A DNA stretch of 64,000 nt from contig JAALGY010000023.1 of NCBI GenBank assembly GCA_032358165.1, forward strand, positions 868,001 through 932,000, written 5' to 3'. Shown here one piece after another: positions 1 to 15,386 of the stretch. Position 1 is the first letter of the stretch. Each line of letters opens with the position of its first letter. The position numbers were made by a program, and so were the translations under genes. The notes beneath the pieces are model-generated. The model was not told the DNA's origin. It did not search any database and saw only the letters and a program-made list of their open reading frames with translations. This DNA is from Diplosphaera chodatii (taxonomy: Eukaryota > Chlorophyta > Trebouxiophyceae > Prasiolales > Stichococcaceae).

Positions 1-1929
1 GAGCTGTAAATTGGTCCAGGCTGAGCAGCTCGTGCCAAACGGGGCAAGCAGAGCCGACCCACTCGCGAGCAAACCACAAGTGGGGGTGCTGAGCGGAGTT
101 CCCGCCAGAAATATGGGCCAAGCACATCACCGCAGTCAAAGCTTGCTGTTGTGACACTGCTGCACGTTTGGGGTGGTTGTGGTGCATGGCTTCCGTGATG
201 CAGCGGCGTGCACTGGTCTGTTGTGCAGAGGCTTGCTGTGATGCGTCGCATGCAAGCAGTGCTTGCCTGCATGGACGCGCCAGCCGCCTGCAGGAGCGGC
301 TCCAGAGCCGCCGAGCCTCTGCTTGCGGCAGCCACCGCCTCGTGCACCAAACTGACAGGGCGCGCAACGCACTGCACATGTGGCGATGACAGGGTTCAAG
401 CAAAACCCATGCATGTTGATGCAGCGGAGGCATGGCGGGGTCCATGGCCACCTAGCCACGTGTGCCAGTCACACACCGCCAATGCAAGGAGATGCAGTCG
501 TAGATGCAGCCCTGCTGACTATGCATGCTGGGGCGAACGGCACACCGACTCCAGCAAGGCCACCAGGGCGGCTGCCTCGGCGGGGTGCACCCACTCGTGC
601 TGCCAGGGGCGGCCCCCGGCATCCGCCTCCTCCAGCAGGCGCCGCAGCACCGCCGCCTGTGATGCCGGCGCCTGGCCTGCACCCTGCTGCTGCCCCTGCG
701 CCAAGCCTGCGCATCGGAGACTCTTACATGCAGGAGTGCTTCAGAAGGTTCTCCAGTGCCTGTGCATCAGTGCACTATGCCTGCCATGTGTTGCAAATGC
801 AGAGGGGTCAGTTTGGATACTACAGCATGTCTTCCCGACCTCCCGGTGCAGCAGCGGAGCTTACGCTGCCTACGCTGTACTGCAAGCATCACACTGGTGG
901 CTTCCGCCTCACCAGGCGTGCTCAGCTCGTTGATGCGGCCACGACGCAGCAGGTGCAAGGCATGCAATGCCGAACAGTGCAGCTGCAGCTGCGCTGACAG
1001 CGGCGGCGGCAGCTGCAATTCAGGCAGCGCCGCTGCCGTGGCTGCATGCACGCCCTCAAAGGCGTCCGTCGCATCCTCTGACAGCAGCAGCTGCATCTGC
1101 AGCAGCATGGCGGTGGCCTGCAAGCAAGCTGACAGACAAACTCCCATCAAGGCTAGTGTGAAGTTCGTCGTAAGGCACACTCGAAGTCAGCATGGCTGAT
1201 CCAATGCACAGGGGTGACCTGCAACCTACGCACCTGCGCCTGCTGCTGGCCGCTCCGCTGTGCCGCTGCGAGCGCTGCAGCTGCATGCGCTTTCGCCGCC
1301 TGCAGCTCGCCCGCGCTGGCCTCGAGCTCAGCGGCTGCCAGGTGGAGGCGTGGCAGCCAGGCGGCTGCTGTGTCTGCATGCGGCTTTGTGATGCCGGCGC
1401 CGCTGCACATCTCCAGCGCAATCTGCGTCGTGGCCCGCTGCTGACGCGGCAGCTGCTGCAGGCGCTGCGTCGTTGCCAGGGCGTCCAGCACCTCCAGCCG
1501 CAGAGCCAGGCCCGACTTGAGCGAGCTCAGCACCATGCGCTGCAGTTGCAGAGGCGTGCATGAGGGCGTGAGGGTTGGACTACTTCAAGAGGACACCTCC
1601 ATCATGACTCCTTGACAAGTCTTGTGCTGATCACTCCACCAAACTGCAAGAAACCGTGCACATATTCATGCAGTGCTAAGAACGACTCAAAGGGCATGCT
1701 TCCGACAGCAGCGCACCGCACGCTCGAGGTGACCGCGTGCTTCGTGCACGTTGTGCGTGTGCTGCAGCAGCAAGCGCGCCAGTCGCAGTCGCGTCGATGC
1801 CTCTGCCTGCGGCAGCTGTCCGCCAGCCTTCAAAATCGCCTCGTAGCACCTGGCAGCGCTGGGCCACTGGCCGCCTGCCTCAAGCTCAGCAGCCAGCAGC
1901 AGCAGGCCGTCGGAAGCTGGCGCTGTCAT
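1..1929 (-). CDS. MAU2: MAU2/SCC4-type cohesin-loading factor, TPR-helical, partial (3' end outside window)
   Basis: MAU2/SCC4 partners SCC2/NIPBL to load cohesin onto chromatin in the nucleus. The first exon begins at the ATG read from 1929 and carries a TPR-like segment with RLARLLLQHTHNVHEARGHL, which matches the family pattern of leucine-rich helix, HHTKN and ARSHLEKA. A second exon (about 1240-1540) holds LHLAAAELEASAGELQAAKA. A third (about 850-1110) holds a helical ALHALHLLRRG segment. A fourth (about 519-700) has the conserved WQHEWVHPAEAAALVALLES, like the family's W-L-P motif. A further Ala-rich exon (about 265-355, LVHEAVAAASRGS) is probable. Exons lie in different frames with good splice sites. 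The C-terminus runs off the left edge. MAU2 and SCC4 are the animal/plant and yeast names of one family; the call rests on pattern and order of motifs, not on a search. Confidence 0.72.
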
Positions 1930-2736
1930 GCTGCTGACGCTGCTCTGCTGCCGTTTGCATCGTGAAGTTGCATGCTGTTGCGCAGCGTTTTGTCAGCTTG
2001 CCAGTGCCCGGCTGCAGAAAGGTCACAGGAATCTGCGCGAACCGTGAACATGATGTATCAAGGCCTGGTGGGATGGCCTGCTGCGTTATATTGCCAAGAA
2101 TGCAGGTCAGTCAGACACATCACCATGGAAACTCAGGCGACCAGTACAAGGCTTGTCGAAGGTCACAAGCGGCCATCGCAACCTCGCTATCATCAGCATA
2201 TGGCGATTGTGTCAAGTGATCAAATTGCATGCCAATGCATCGATGCAAAAGATCTGCTGTGATCTGCGACATGCTGCGCTGGCAAGCGCAGAGGGTCTCC
2301 GTTGTGCAGCGAATCCTTCGGGCATCTGCACAGGGCGTTGCTGTTCCAGTCCTTCCACACGTCAATCCACATCTGAAAGCGTACAACGCCAGCGGATCTA
2401 GAGCAGCGAGGCTCTGTGTTGTGTGACGCCAGCGACACGCCAGTGACACCGTGTTTCTCGGCTGGTGCACTCTGCTTGGGACTTGACACCGTCTGCAGCA
2501 GGACACACCGCTCCATACTACAACGTGTTGAGGATCCTATCTTCAGCGGCAAGCCGTGGGCAGCTTCGACACAAGGTTGAAGCTTGAGGTGATTGGGGAC
2601 AGCGACAGCGACAGCGCGCCGGGCAACACACTAGGGCGGGCACGACCGTGCAGGTCGTCCGCATGAGGCGCATGGGCCCGCTTTCTCTTGTGCCGTGGCG
2701 CGGCAGACGGGCGATGTGGCACAGCAGTTGAACGGA
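1930..2736. other. Divergent intergenic region between MAU2 and YAK1
   Basis: About 0.8 kb between two head-to-head start codons. Only short, unconserved open frames are visible on either strand, so it probably holds both promoters and 5' UTRs. I see no recognisable RNA gene or repeat, and no TATA box I would defend. Confidence 0.5.
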
Positions 2737-8627
<5,891 letters not shown>

Positions 8628-9770
8628 ATGATGGCGCTGCTGGCTGCGCTGTTGCACTTGTATATTGGTCATGTGCATTGAACCTGTGTTTGGAGAGACC
8701 AACATGGATTGGGCTGCCTGCTGAGGTTGCTTTGCTAGGTTGCTTACATGTGGTTTCCGTATCATAAGAACAACTGATGTGTTAACATGCAGCAGTGTCC
8801 AGCACCAAGCATACAGTATGCAGCTGCAGGATGTGTGGAAACGGTAGATGAACGGATGGTCACCAAAAGCATGTGATCAGGCATGTATCACAATCTGATT
8901 GTCTCGTATGCTATGTCATCTCCGATTGATTACAGCGCAGGAGAATCGACAAACATGCCAAGCAGGGCTGCATGTGACGACAGGCCACCACAGCGTCTCA
9001 GATTGTCTTCTTCCAAAATGAAAGGCGCCATCCGCTAGAACACACTTCGCATTTCAAAGCCCCAATGAACTTAAGCTCGCTGCAGCCAAAGCTAGCCTGA
9101 TATACGGTGAAAGATGCTGCATCATACACTGAACTCGCTCGTTCGAGTTGGAAGTCGGACCGGTCACACAACCCCTCAAATCTGGCTGAACCAACCCCAG
9201 GGTCAACAGGCCACCAACAGTACTTGGCAGTCCTCAACAACACCTTTGCTGTGCACCCACTAGGGTGCGCCCCCCAATGACTCTATAAGTGACACTGTTC
9301 CTTGGCAGAAAAAGGCGTGGCTGTCAGTTTTGCTGAGCCACACTCCACACTGCCAGGCTGCTGTCAATGTACGGTAAGCATATGCGTCGCAACAAAATTG
9401 AACCGGATCATCAGCAGAGGAGCATCATGGTCCAGGCCCGCAGCGCGACTGCTACACTAGGACGAATACACGTTCCCCGAAAACGAAACACAATACGATG
9501 ATTTTCCCCGGGCTGTGCAGGGCAGCAATCGGCCTGCGACAGCCAGCTCCTTGAATGAGGAGCGCATACGATTACTAGTGGTGGTATGGTACCCAAGTAC
9601 AAACGCGGCAGCTTGCCGCCGCACGTTCTGAGAAACGTGCAGCGGCTGTCAGATGGCTGCCGCGGTCGAGACCAGCGTTGGCGCAACAGGCGGCGCGGAC
9701 CCGGCCCACTGCCGCAGGCGGCGCGTGGGCACACAGGAGGTTGGCGCCAGGCGGTGGTGCTGCGACCGCT
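8628..9770. other. Intergenic region downstream of YAK1
   Basis: About 1.1 kb between the YAK1 stop and the stop of the next minus-strand gene (tail to tail). It is more AT-rich than the genes and holds probable 3' UTRs. One 81-codon minus-strand frame (8998-9243) starts at GTG and resembles nothing I know. I see no RNA gene or mobile element. Confidence 0.5.
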
Positions 9771-10958
9771 TCAGGCGGTGCTGAGGGCCGACGCCGGCGG
9801 GGACATGCAGGACAGCGCGCCAAAGCCATCCGGGCGCTCCAGTGACTGGTAGTAGCTGGTGGAGCAGCTGCCAGCCGCCGAGGCGGCCACGGGCCGCGCG
9901 CCCCGCATGGAGCTGAACGACGAGTCGCGGACCAGGGCGTTGGTGCAGTCGCGCGGCGGCGGGCTGCAGCCGAAGATGCACGACTTGCTGTCGGGCTCTG
10001 GCGCCAGGTGGGAGCTGCCACCCTGCCAGCCGTGCAAACATCAGCTTGTCAGCATGCCAGGCTTAAATCATGCTCTCAGCTGCAGTGTGCGATGATATCT
10101 ATTGCACGGACAAGCGCGCTCAGGTGGTATGCACATGATGACCTTTGATGAAGGCCAGGAATGCGGCTGAGGTAACAGTACAACGCAAGACGGCGTGCTC
10201 ACCTTCAAAATGGCCTGGATCTCAGCCGCGATGGGCAGAGTTCCGCCGCAGAGGTGCATGGCCTCCTTGCCGCTGCAACAAGACAGTGACAGGACGTGAA
10301 GCAGCTGCACAATACCTTGTGCTCAAGGCCGTGTGTACTGACAGTCGAACGGATGGCGAGGCAGCCTGACACCACCGCCCCAGGAACCCGCTAACGCGTA
10401 CATACAATGGCACAAAGCTCAACGGCTCTCGGCTAGCTGCAGGTGGCTGCGGAACACAGCTCTAGCAGAAGCCCGCGTCGACACAGGATAAAAGTGGACC
10501 CCAAGCAACAGGAGGCCAGGTCAGCCGGGTACAGCAACCTGACCAACGCGGGCAGGACCTTGACCAGGCATATCAGCGCAGTTAGCAAGGCAGTCTGAGG
10601 GTGTACGCGCGGGCAAACACAAAGACCCACGGCTGAGTAGGGAGCAGCCAGCCAGGGCCCGCCAACCTAAGTGGTCAGTGCCTGGCGGACATTGACCTGG
10701 GCAAACGGTTGCGAGCGCTCGCTGTTGGATGTAAGTGATATTGGCGAGGGCGACTGTGCCATCAGTGGAAGCCCGGCACAGCATTCCCTAGCGCGACCTT
10801 CGAGCGCCGGGCCGAAGCTGCAGGCGAAACCGCAGGCGGTCAACACAGCGCGCGCACCTGCGGGTGAAGGGGCTGCGGCGGCTGAAGTCGACGGCCAGGG
10901 AGCTGTGGCGGCTGGAGTCGGCCATGAAAGCCTCGCGGAGCAGGCTGCGGGCAGCCAT
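9771..10958 (-). CDS. Uncharacterised 140-residue protein, three exons
   Basis: I do not recognise this protein. The model is three exons: 10858-10958, 10203-10272 and 9771-10022 (lengths 101, 70 and 252). They join in phase with GTGCGC and GTGAGC donors and CAG acceptors and end in TGA. The product starts MAARSLLREAFMADSSRHSS and has a central CGGTLPIAAEIQAILK helix. A Cys/Pro motif CIFGCSPPPRDCTNALVRDS follows, then a Ser/Ala-rich tail ending ASALSTA. There is no signal peptide or membrane segment. GC-rich codon choice and intact phase across both introns argue that it is real. The CSPPPR-x-NALVRD stretch looks like a conserved linear motif. Its neighbour upstream on the same strand is RPB11, about 950 bp away, so it is not co-transcribed with it. 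Confidence 0.6.
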
Positions 10959-11909
10959 GTTTGCACGGATGTAACACTGTTTGAGAGGTGGCGCAACTGG
11001 CAGAGCTGAGCTGCGCAAGGAATGCTGGCAGTGACCACTTGATGGCGCTCGCTGGCTGGATGTAAGCAACGGTCTGCACGGACGCCTAGCTGCGCAGCTA
11101 GGTTGCAGAACGCGGCAGGCTGAACAAAAGGGCCACGCACGCCACCCACTGCAACGGGTAATGAGCTGGTGATAGAGTTGAGCGCCGTCCAAGCTGAGGA
11201 GATACACGTGCGCGTGGTACTGCGAGATGCTGTAACTGCCTTGACGCGGCCACAGGCCCACAGCCTGGGCGTGGAACCTGGTTGCGAAGCGTCGGCGTTT
11301 AGGGTTTATTACAGGGACTGCCAGTGCAGAACCATCCATTGTTCCATTCCCTTTGGGGGGGCCATGTTCAGATAGCGACCAGGGCAACCGCCGTGGCGTG
11401 TTAGGGAGGTTGGTAGCAGCACCCCAGCGATACGCTTGTCATCGGCTCGAGTGTTGATGCTGACGTGCCTCCTGAGTCTGCTCGGATTTGCCTGTTTCCT
11501 CATGCTGCCTGGCACCCGCCCTCTTCATGTATTGCCTGAGCATCAATACCGTAGTGCAGGGGCACCTGGCTGTGCAGCCTTAGGAAGCATTACTTTACAG
11601 AGAGCTCTCGGAATTGGCCAGCAACATATGTCTCAACACTCTGCCCATCATCCCTATCTGCCAATGGCTGGGGCCGCTGGCGTGCCCGCATATCCCCTCG
11701 TCAGAACGCATATCCACCAGCTGTCTTGGCTGCAACCTGCCGCTGTGCCAGCACAGCAGGACCACCTCAGCTCGCGTGAAACACAGTCGCGTATATGCAC
11801 GTGCAATTCCACGTGTTATGTCTCTGCGACGGCCCCTTGATGGCGAAGGGCGGCATACAACAATGCTTGCGATGGTGAACACGACGAGTCAGATAGCATG
11901 CACATCACG
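10959..11909. other. Intergenic region between the 140-residue gene and RPB11
   Basis: About 0.95 kb. It should hold the RPB11 3' UTR and the promoter of the 140-residue gene. A plus-strand 134-codon frame (11436-11840) begins with a hydrophobic stretch (MLTCLLSLLGFACFLMLPG), but it has no conserved features and lies in non-coding-like composition, so I do not call it a gene. Confidence 0.45.
11595..11599 (-). terminator. Candidate TGTAA polyadenylation signal for RPB11
   Basis: TGTAA on the minus strand, 311 bases past the RPB11 stop. TGTAA is the usual green-algal poly(A) signal, but a five-base match at this distance is weak evidence. Confidence 0.25.
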
Positions 11910-12560
11910 TCAGTGTCGCACCGTGAACTGGTCCTGGATGTCTGAGTATTCATCTGCCAGCGCTGTCAGGGCGTCCTCCACTGCTGCAACTGGCGTCTTC
12001 TTGCCATTGGTTTGCACCTGCGAGAAGAAGAAAACCACTTTGTATATGACAGTGTGCCAAACTGATGCTACAGTCCAATGCATGAGGTGCTCAGCCGCAG
12101 AGGAGCGAGTATGCCGCACCTTCACGACGAGCCTGTGCTCTAGGGGGTGAGGTATTTGGTAGCCCGCAAACAGCACGTGCGGGTCCCTGTGCAGCTGCCT
12201 GCACATCGGCAACAGTCCAGGCTCCTGACTGAGGCCAGCACCTAACACAAATGTCGTGCCATCCTGACCCAGCCAGTCTTGCAATTCAGTTGCCATGCAG
12301 TGCGCTCACATGCGCAGAATGTTGCCAATGGTGTGGTCCTCCCGCTGCAGCGTGAACTTTGCAGCATTGGCGACCTTGGTATCCTTCTCCACTGCTATCC
12401 TGCAAGCGGGTGTGCAACACCATACAGCATGCGGCATCTCGCCAGCAGCTTGTGCTGCCGGTCGTGCCATCCCATGTGCTGTATCATCAGGAGCAAGCGC
12501 TCACTTCTTGACGCCCTCGGGCACCACAAAGCGCTCATAACGGTCGGGCGCATTTGTCAT
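11910..12560 (-). CDS. RPB11: RNA polymerase II subunit RPB11
   Basis: RPB11 pairs with RPB3 to form the alpha-like assembly platform of RNA polymerase II in the nucleus. Four exons (12505-12560, 12310-12399, 12120-12198 and 11910-12017) join in phase. They give a 110-residue protein starting [19 protein letters not shown] and ending IQDQFTVRH. The family signatures are all present: [20 protein letters not shown], then [10 protein letters not shown], then the diagnostic [19 protein letters not shown], and a C-terminal helix [20 protein letters not shown]. Length fits the family (human 117). [13 protein letters not shown] separates it from the Pol I/III paralogue (AC19/RPC19). The starting ATG is the only one fitting the exon phase. 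Confidence 0.96.
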
Positions 12561-13091
12561 GGCGCCCGCCCAGCGCCACTTGTCCCCCCGGAAAGCTTAC
12601 AGTGGTGGTATGCAAGTGAGACGCTCCACCTCTGTTGCTCGCACGGGTCCTGGCAACCAGACTGCACTCACGACTGATCCAGTAGCTTGCTACCAGGGTT
12701 GCACAGCGAGGCGCACGCTGACCTTGCACCTATGCACACTGAGTCCCTGTGCACCCTGCTGCGGACACGGCTGACGCGTGCAGAGCCTCGAGTAGCAAGC
12801 CTCAACGACGATCACGCAATATTAGCACTGCAAACTGCATTATGGTCCTGGTCAGGTTTGCATTGCTGATCTGGCAATTCAGTCAAGTCGATCACTATGG
12901 TCGCGTCAGTGTTCATTTGCCAGCTCAATACGTGCATACATGTATATGCCTCCAGAACGCACACCAGTATCACGCTAAATCACCCACAAACAACGGCATA
13001 GTCAAACACAAGCAGTGCACTCCGTGTAACATGCGCCGCAGCGGCGGGTGACAGGGCCAGGTTGTGACAGAGGAACAGCCACTATTTGATC
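12561..13091. promoter_or_regulatory. Shared upstream region of RPB11 (-) and the Gly-rich gene (+)
   Basis: Head-to-head start codons 531 bp apart. No coding exon is visible on either strand, so this is presumably where both genes are initiated. I cannot point to a specific motif. Confidence 0.4.
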
Positions 13092-13834
13092 ATGGCATCA
13101 AAGACCGGTGCTAGGAAGTTTGTGGGTCCAGGAGCTGGCGCAGGTACTTTGCATGCAAGATGTCTTGCGTGCCACCAAATGTCTGCAGGTAGGGACCCCT
13201 TGCCACACTGCCACAATGAGTGCGATCCTGCTTGTGATGCAGGTGTGGGACTCATCATGGGCTTCGGTGCAGGGATTGGCTTTGGGCCCTCTGGGTTTCC
13301 GTTCGGAGTCGGCGCGGGTGTGGGAGTTGGTGTCGGCGTAGGGTGGGGTGAGCTGCCGGTTTTGCATGATGTGACGGCTTTCCAGTTTTGTATGTGCACT
13401 TGATCCGTCGTTGTGGTTGCAGTTTCCTCAGACTCAGCAACACGGTGACCCTCTGTGCAGGTTGGATGGCAGGTGACATCCTTGCACTTCAGGGCGCACG
13501 TGAGGTATGGCGCATCAAATCGGGCAAGTGCACTGGCCTGTAAACCACGCAATGGGTGTGGCTGCCTGCAGGCATAGGCGCAAACTACATCAATGTTTCT
13601 CCAGACTTTGCTGAGAAGCACAGCAAATCACATCGCCAAAATCCGATCAAAGCCCTCGAAGGCCGCATCCGCCGGGTACATCCTCCGCAGCTGCTGGCCC
13701 TCATTCAAGTTGCATCCTGTGTTCAAGCCGACCGAACACCTTCGCGTGCTGCTGCTGCAGGTGTTGCAAGGTCCCCCGGCCACAACAGCGTCATGAGGCG
13801 CCAAGTCACCCATAGCCTGCATTGCGACACATGA
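13092..13834 (+). CDS. Small Gly/Val-rich membrane-like protein of unknown function
   Basis: Three exons (13092-13143, 13243-13347 and 13572-13834) join in phase. They encode 139 residues starting MASKTGARKFVGPGAGAG. The centre is a glycine-zipper-like hydrophobic block (GLIMGFGAGIGFG, then GVGAGVGVGVGVGWGIG), long enough for one or two membrane segments. A polar part beginning ANYINVSPDFAEKHSKSHR follows. Alternating Gly-Val of this kind occurs in small plant organelle proteins such as the Arabidopsis 'cadmium-induced protein AS8', but the similarity is compositional and I claim no orthology. The donors are GTACTT and GTGAGC and the acceptors CAG. The C-terminus after about residue 90 is less certain, since another intron could remove the basic tail. 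An opposite-strand Pro/Thr-rich frame here is the antisense shadow of the Gly-Val block. Confidence 0.55.
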
Positions 13835-14034
13835 GCGGTTTGAGAGGACCCTGTGCTCCCTGCACATGATAGCAGCATGCACGCGCAAGAGGTGCACCTT
13901 CAATGATTGCAACGTTTCCGTGCTGTCGTTTCGCCTGGACCTGAAACAACCTACTGCTGGACTGTCAGCACGGCGGCGTGCAGAAATTACCTAGGAAGCC
14001 GTGTCAAGTGCAACTTCTGCCGCTGCCCCTGGTG
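13835..14034. other. Short gap between convergent genes
   Basis: About 200 bp between the stop of the Gly-rich gene and the probable end of the SHG1-like gene. Nothing is recognised beyond likely 3' UTR sequence. Confidence 0.35.
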
Positions 14035-14832
14035 AGTGTGATCATCAGTGCTGCTGTTGTTGAACACCGTGCTCGCGCTCCTCATACACTGCAGCGAAGG
14101 TAGAACTTGGGCCTGAGCGCCCAATGGGCATGGAGCATGCAGCACTACATCTTCTACAATGTCCACACACCTGCGCACACACCTGCGCACAGCGTCTCGT
14201 GGACGTTGTGCTGGATGGCTGCAGCCATAGGCGAACCCTGGCTGCTGGTGCTCTGCCACACCTTTCTCAGCATCATCTCCGTGACGTCCCGCCTGAGCTC
14301 ATGTGAGTGACCATGAGCCAGCTATGCTATGGTGCTGCCCGACCAATGTCCAGCAACAACGCGGCTGTCAGCACGGAGCGGCAAGCATCCAGCTATGGCG
14401 GTTGTTATCACTCACTCCAGGTCCTCGTCCTGTCTCAGCTGTTCAAACAGCTGCTTCTCGTCCGCGCCATCAAAGGCTGCCTGGCGCAGCTGCTCGCTGC
14501 GCTTGATGCGGTCTTCCACCATGTGCTGCAGCTCCTCCTGTTGCACAACGCGGACGCACGTTTAGCGCGCAGCATGCGCCAGCAGAACATGACCTGGCGG
14601 CATGTGCCCATGCTTTAGCACGCCGCCCTGCTGCTGCATGCGGACTGCCACCGTGCTAGACGGCGCAGAGCCACACTTGGCACGTTGCTGGAGCCCTCGA
14701 TACTGCAATAGCGTCATCACGCACATCGGTACGGAGGTTTTCCAGGAGCTGCTTGCGCAGCTCATCGAAGGTGCCATTGGCCATGATGCGCTCCAACACC
14801 ACCTCGTCGTCATCCCTGGGGGGATCTGCCAT
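14035..14832 (-). CDS. SHG1/BOD1-like (COMPASS-associated) protein
   Basis: Proteins of the SHG1/BOD1 family associate with Set1/COMPASS histone H3K4 methyltransferase complexes or, in animals, with PP2A. Exon 1 (14725-14832) starts MADPPRDDDEVVLERIMANG and continues TFDELRKQLLENLRTD. Exon 2 (14416-14537) gives EELQHMVEDRIKRSEQLRQA and KQLFEQLRQDEDL. Exon 3, from 14292, gives ERDVTEMMLRK. Phases agree at both junctions. The order 'short hydrophobic helix, G-x-FD-x-LRK-x-L, EEL, helix' is what I recall of plant SHG1-like proteins. The 3' end is uncertain: one path ends near 14046 with a Gln-rich tail, another near 13990. The protein is small and helical, with no enzyme motif. Identification is by pattern only. 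Confidence 0.5.
14166..14189 (+). repeat. 12-bp tandem duplication near the 3' end of the SHG1-like gene
   Basis: CACACCTGCGCA occurs twice in tandem (14166-14177 and 14178-14189). On the minus strand the repeat places two candidate acceptor or donor-like CAGGTG steps side by side, which is why the last intron of the gene is hard to place. Confidence 0.8.
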
Positions 14833-15386
14833 CGGTCACAGTGCTGGGAGCTTACTTTCGTTTTGGGCTGTCCTCAAAACAGCATCACGGTGCAAAAGGC
14901 TGGTCACTGGGTGGCGACACTGTGGCTGGCTGCGCCAGACCTTGGCAGCGCTTGCTAACGAATGCTGCCAGCCCTAGCGAGCGTGAAGCCGTGAAAGAGT
15001 GACGACAGGAGGCCATCACACACTGTGAGCGAGAGGCGAGTTTCGAAGCTCTGCTGCTGCCAGTGCACCTGCAGATCTCGGCAGCCTGCTTCCGCTGTTT
15101 GGCATTCTGGTCGCTTCAGCATTTGCAGGAGATGTCATACTTGCATCGCGGTCGCAGGCGTCGTTGATATGCTTAGTGATCACGACGCCCGCTTGGCATT
15201 GAAGATTGAGCAACGGTCGCCGTCTGCAACCTGCATGTGATCAGCAGGCACCTGTGCAGCGCACTACTCAATACTTGACCTGTGTCTGGCTGGCCTCATC
15301 AGGAGCTGCCTACATTCACCACCGAAGTACCAGCAGCAGCGCTGTAATCCTTGAGGCTGATCGAGACTGCAGCAGTTACCGCCGGG
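14833..15386. promoter_or_regulatory. Divergent upstream region of the SHG1-like gene (-) and SAM50 (+)
   Basis: 554 bp between head-to-head start codons, without convincing coding potential. Presumed promoters and 5' UTRs of both genes; no motif identified. Confidence 0.4.

Noticed and set aside
11436..11840. Plus-strand 134-codon frame with a hydrophobic N-terminus
   Set aside because: One hydrophobic run only, no conserved segment and intergenic composition; not enough to call a secreted protein.
13082..13621. Minus-strand 179-codon Pro/Thr-rich frame resembling a hydroxyproline-rich wall protein
   Set aside because: It begins at GTG, lacks a signal peptide and is the exact antisense of a Gly-Val repeat in a plus-strand gene whose three exons join in phase.
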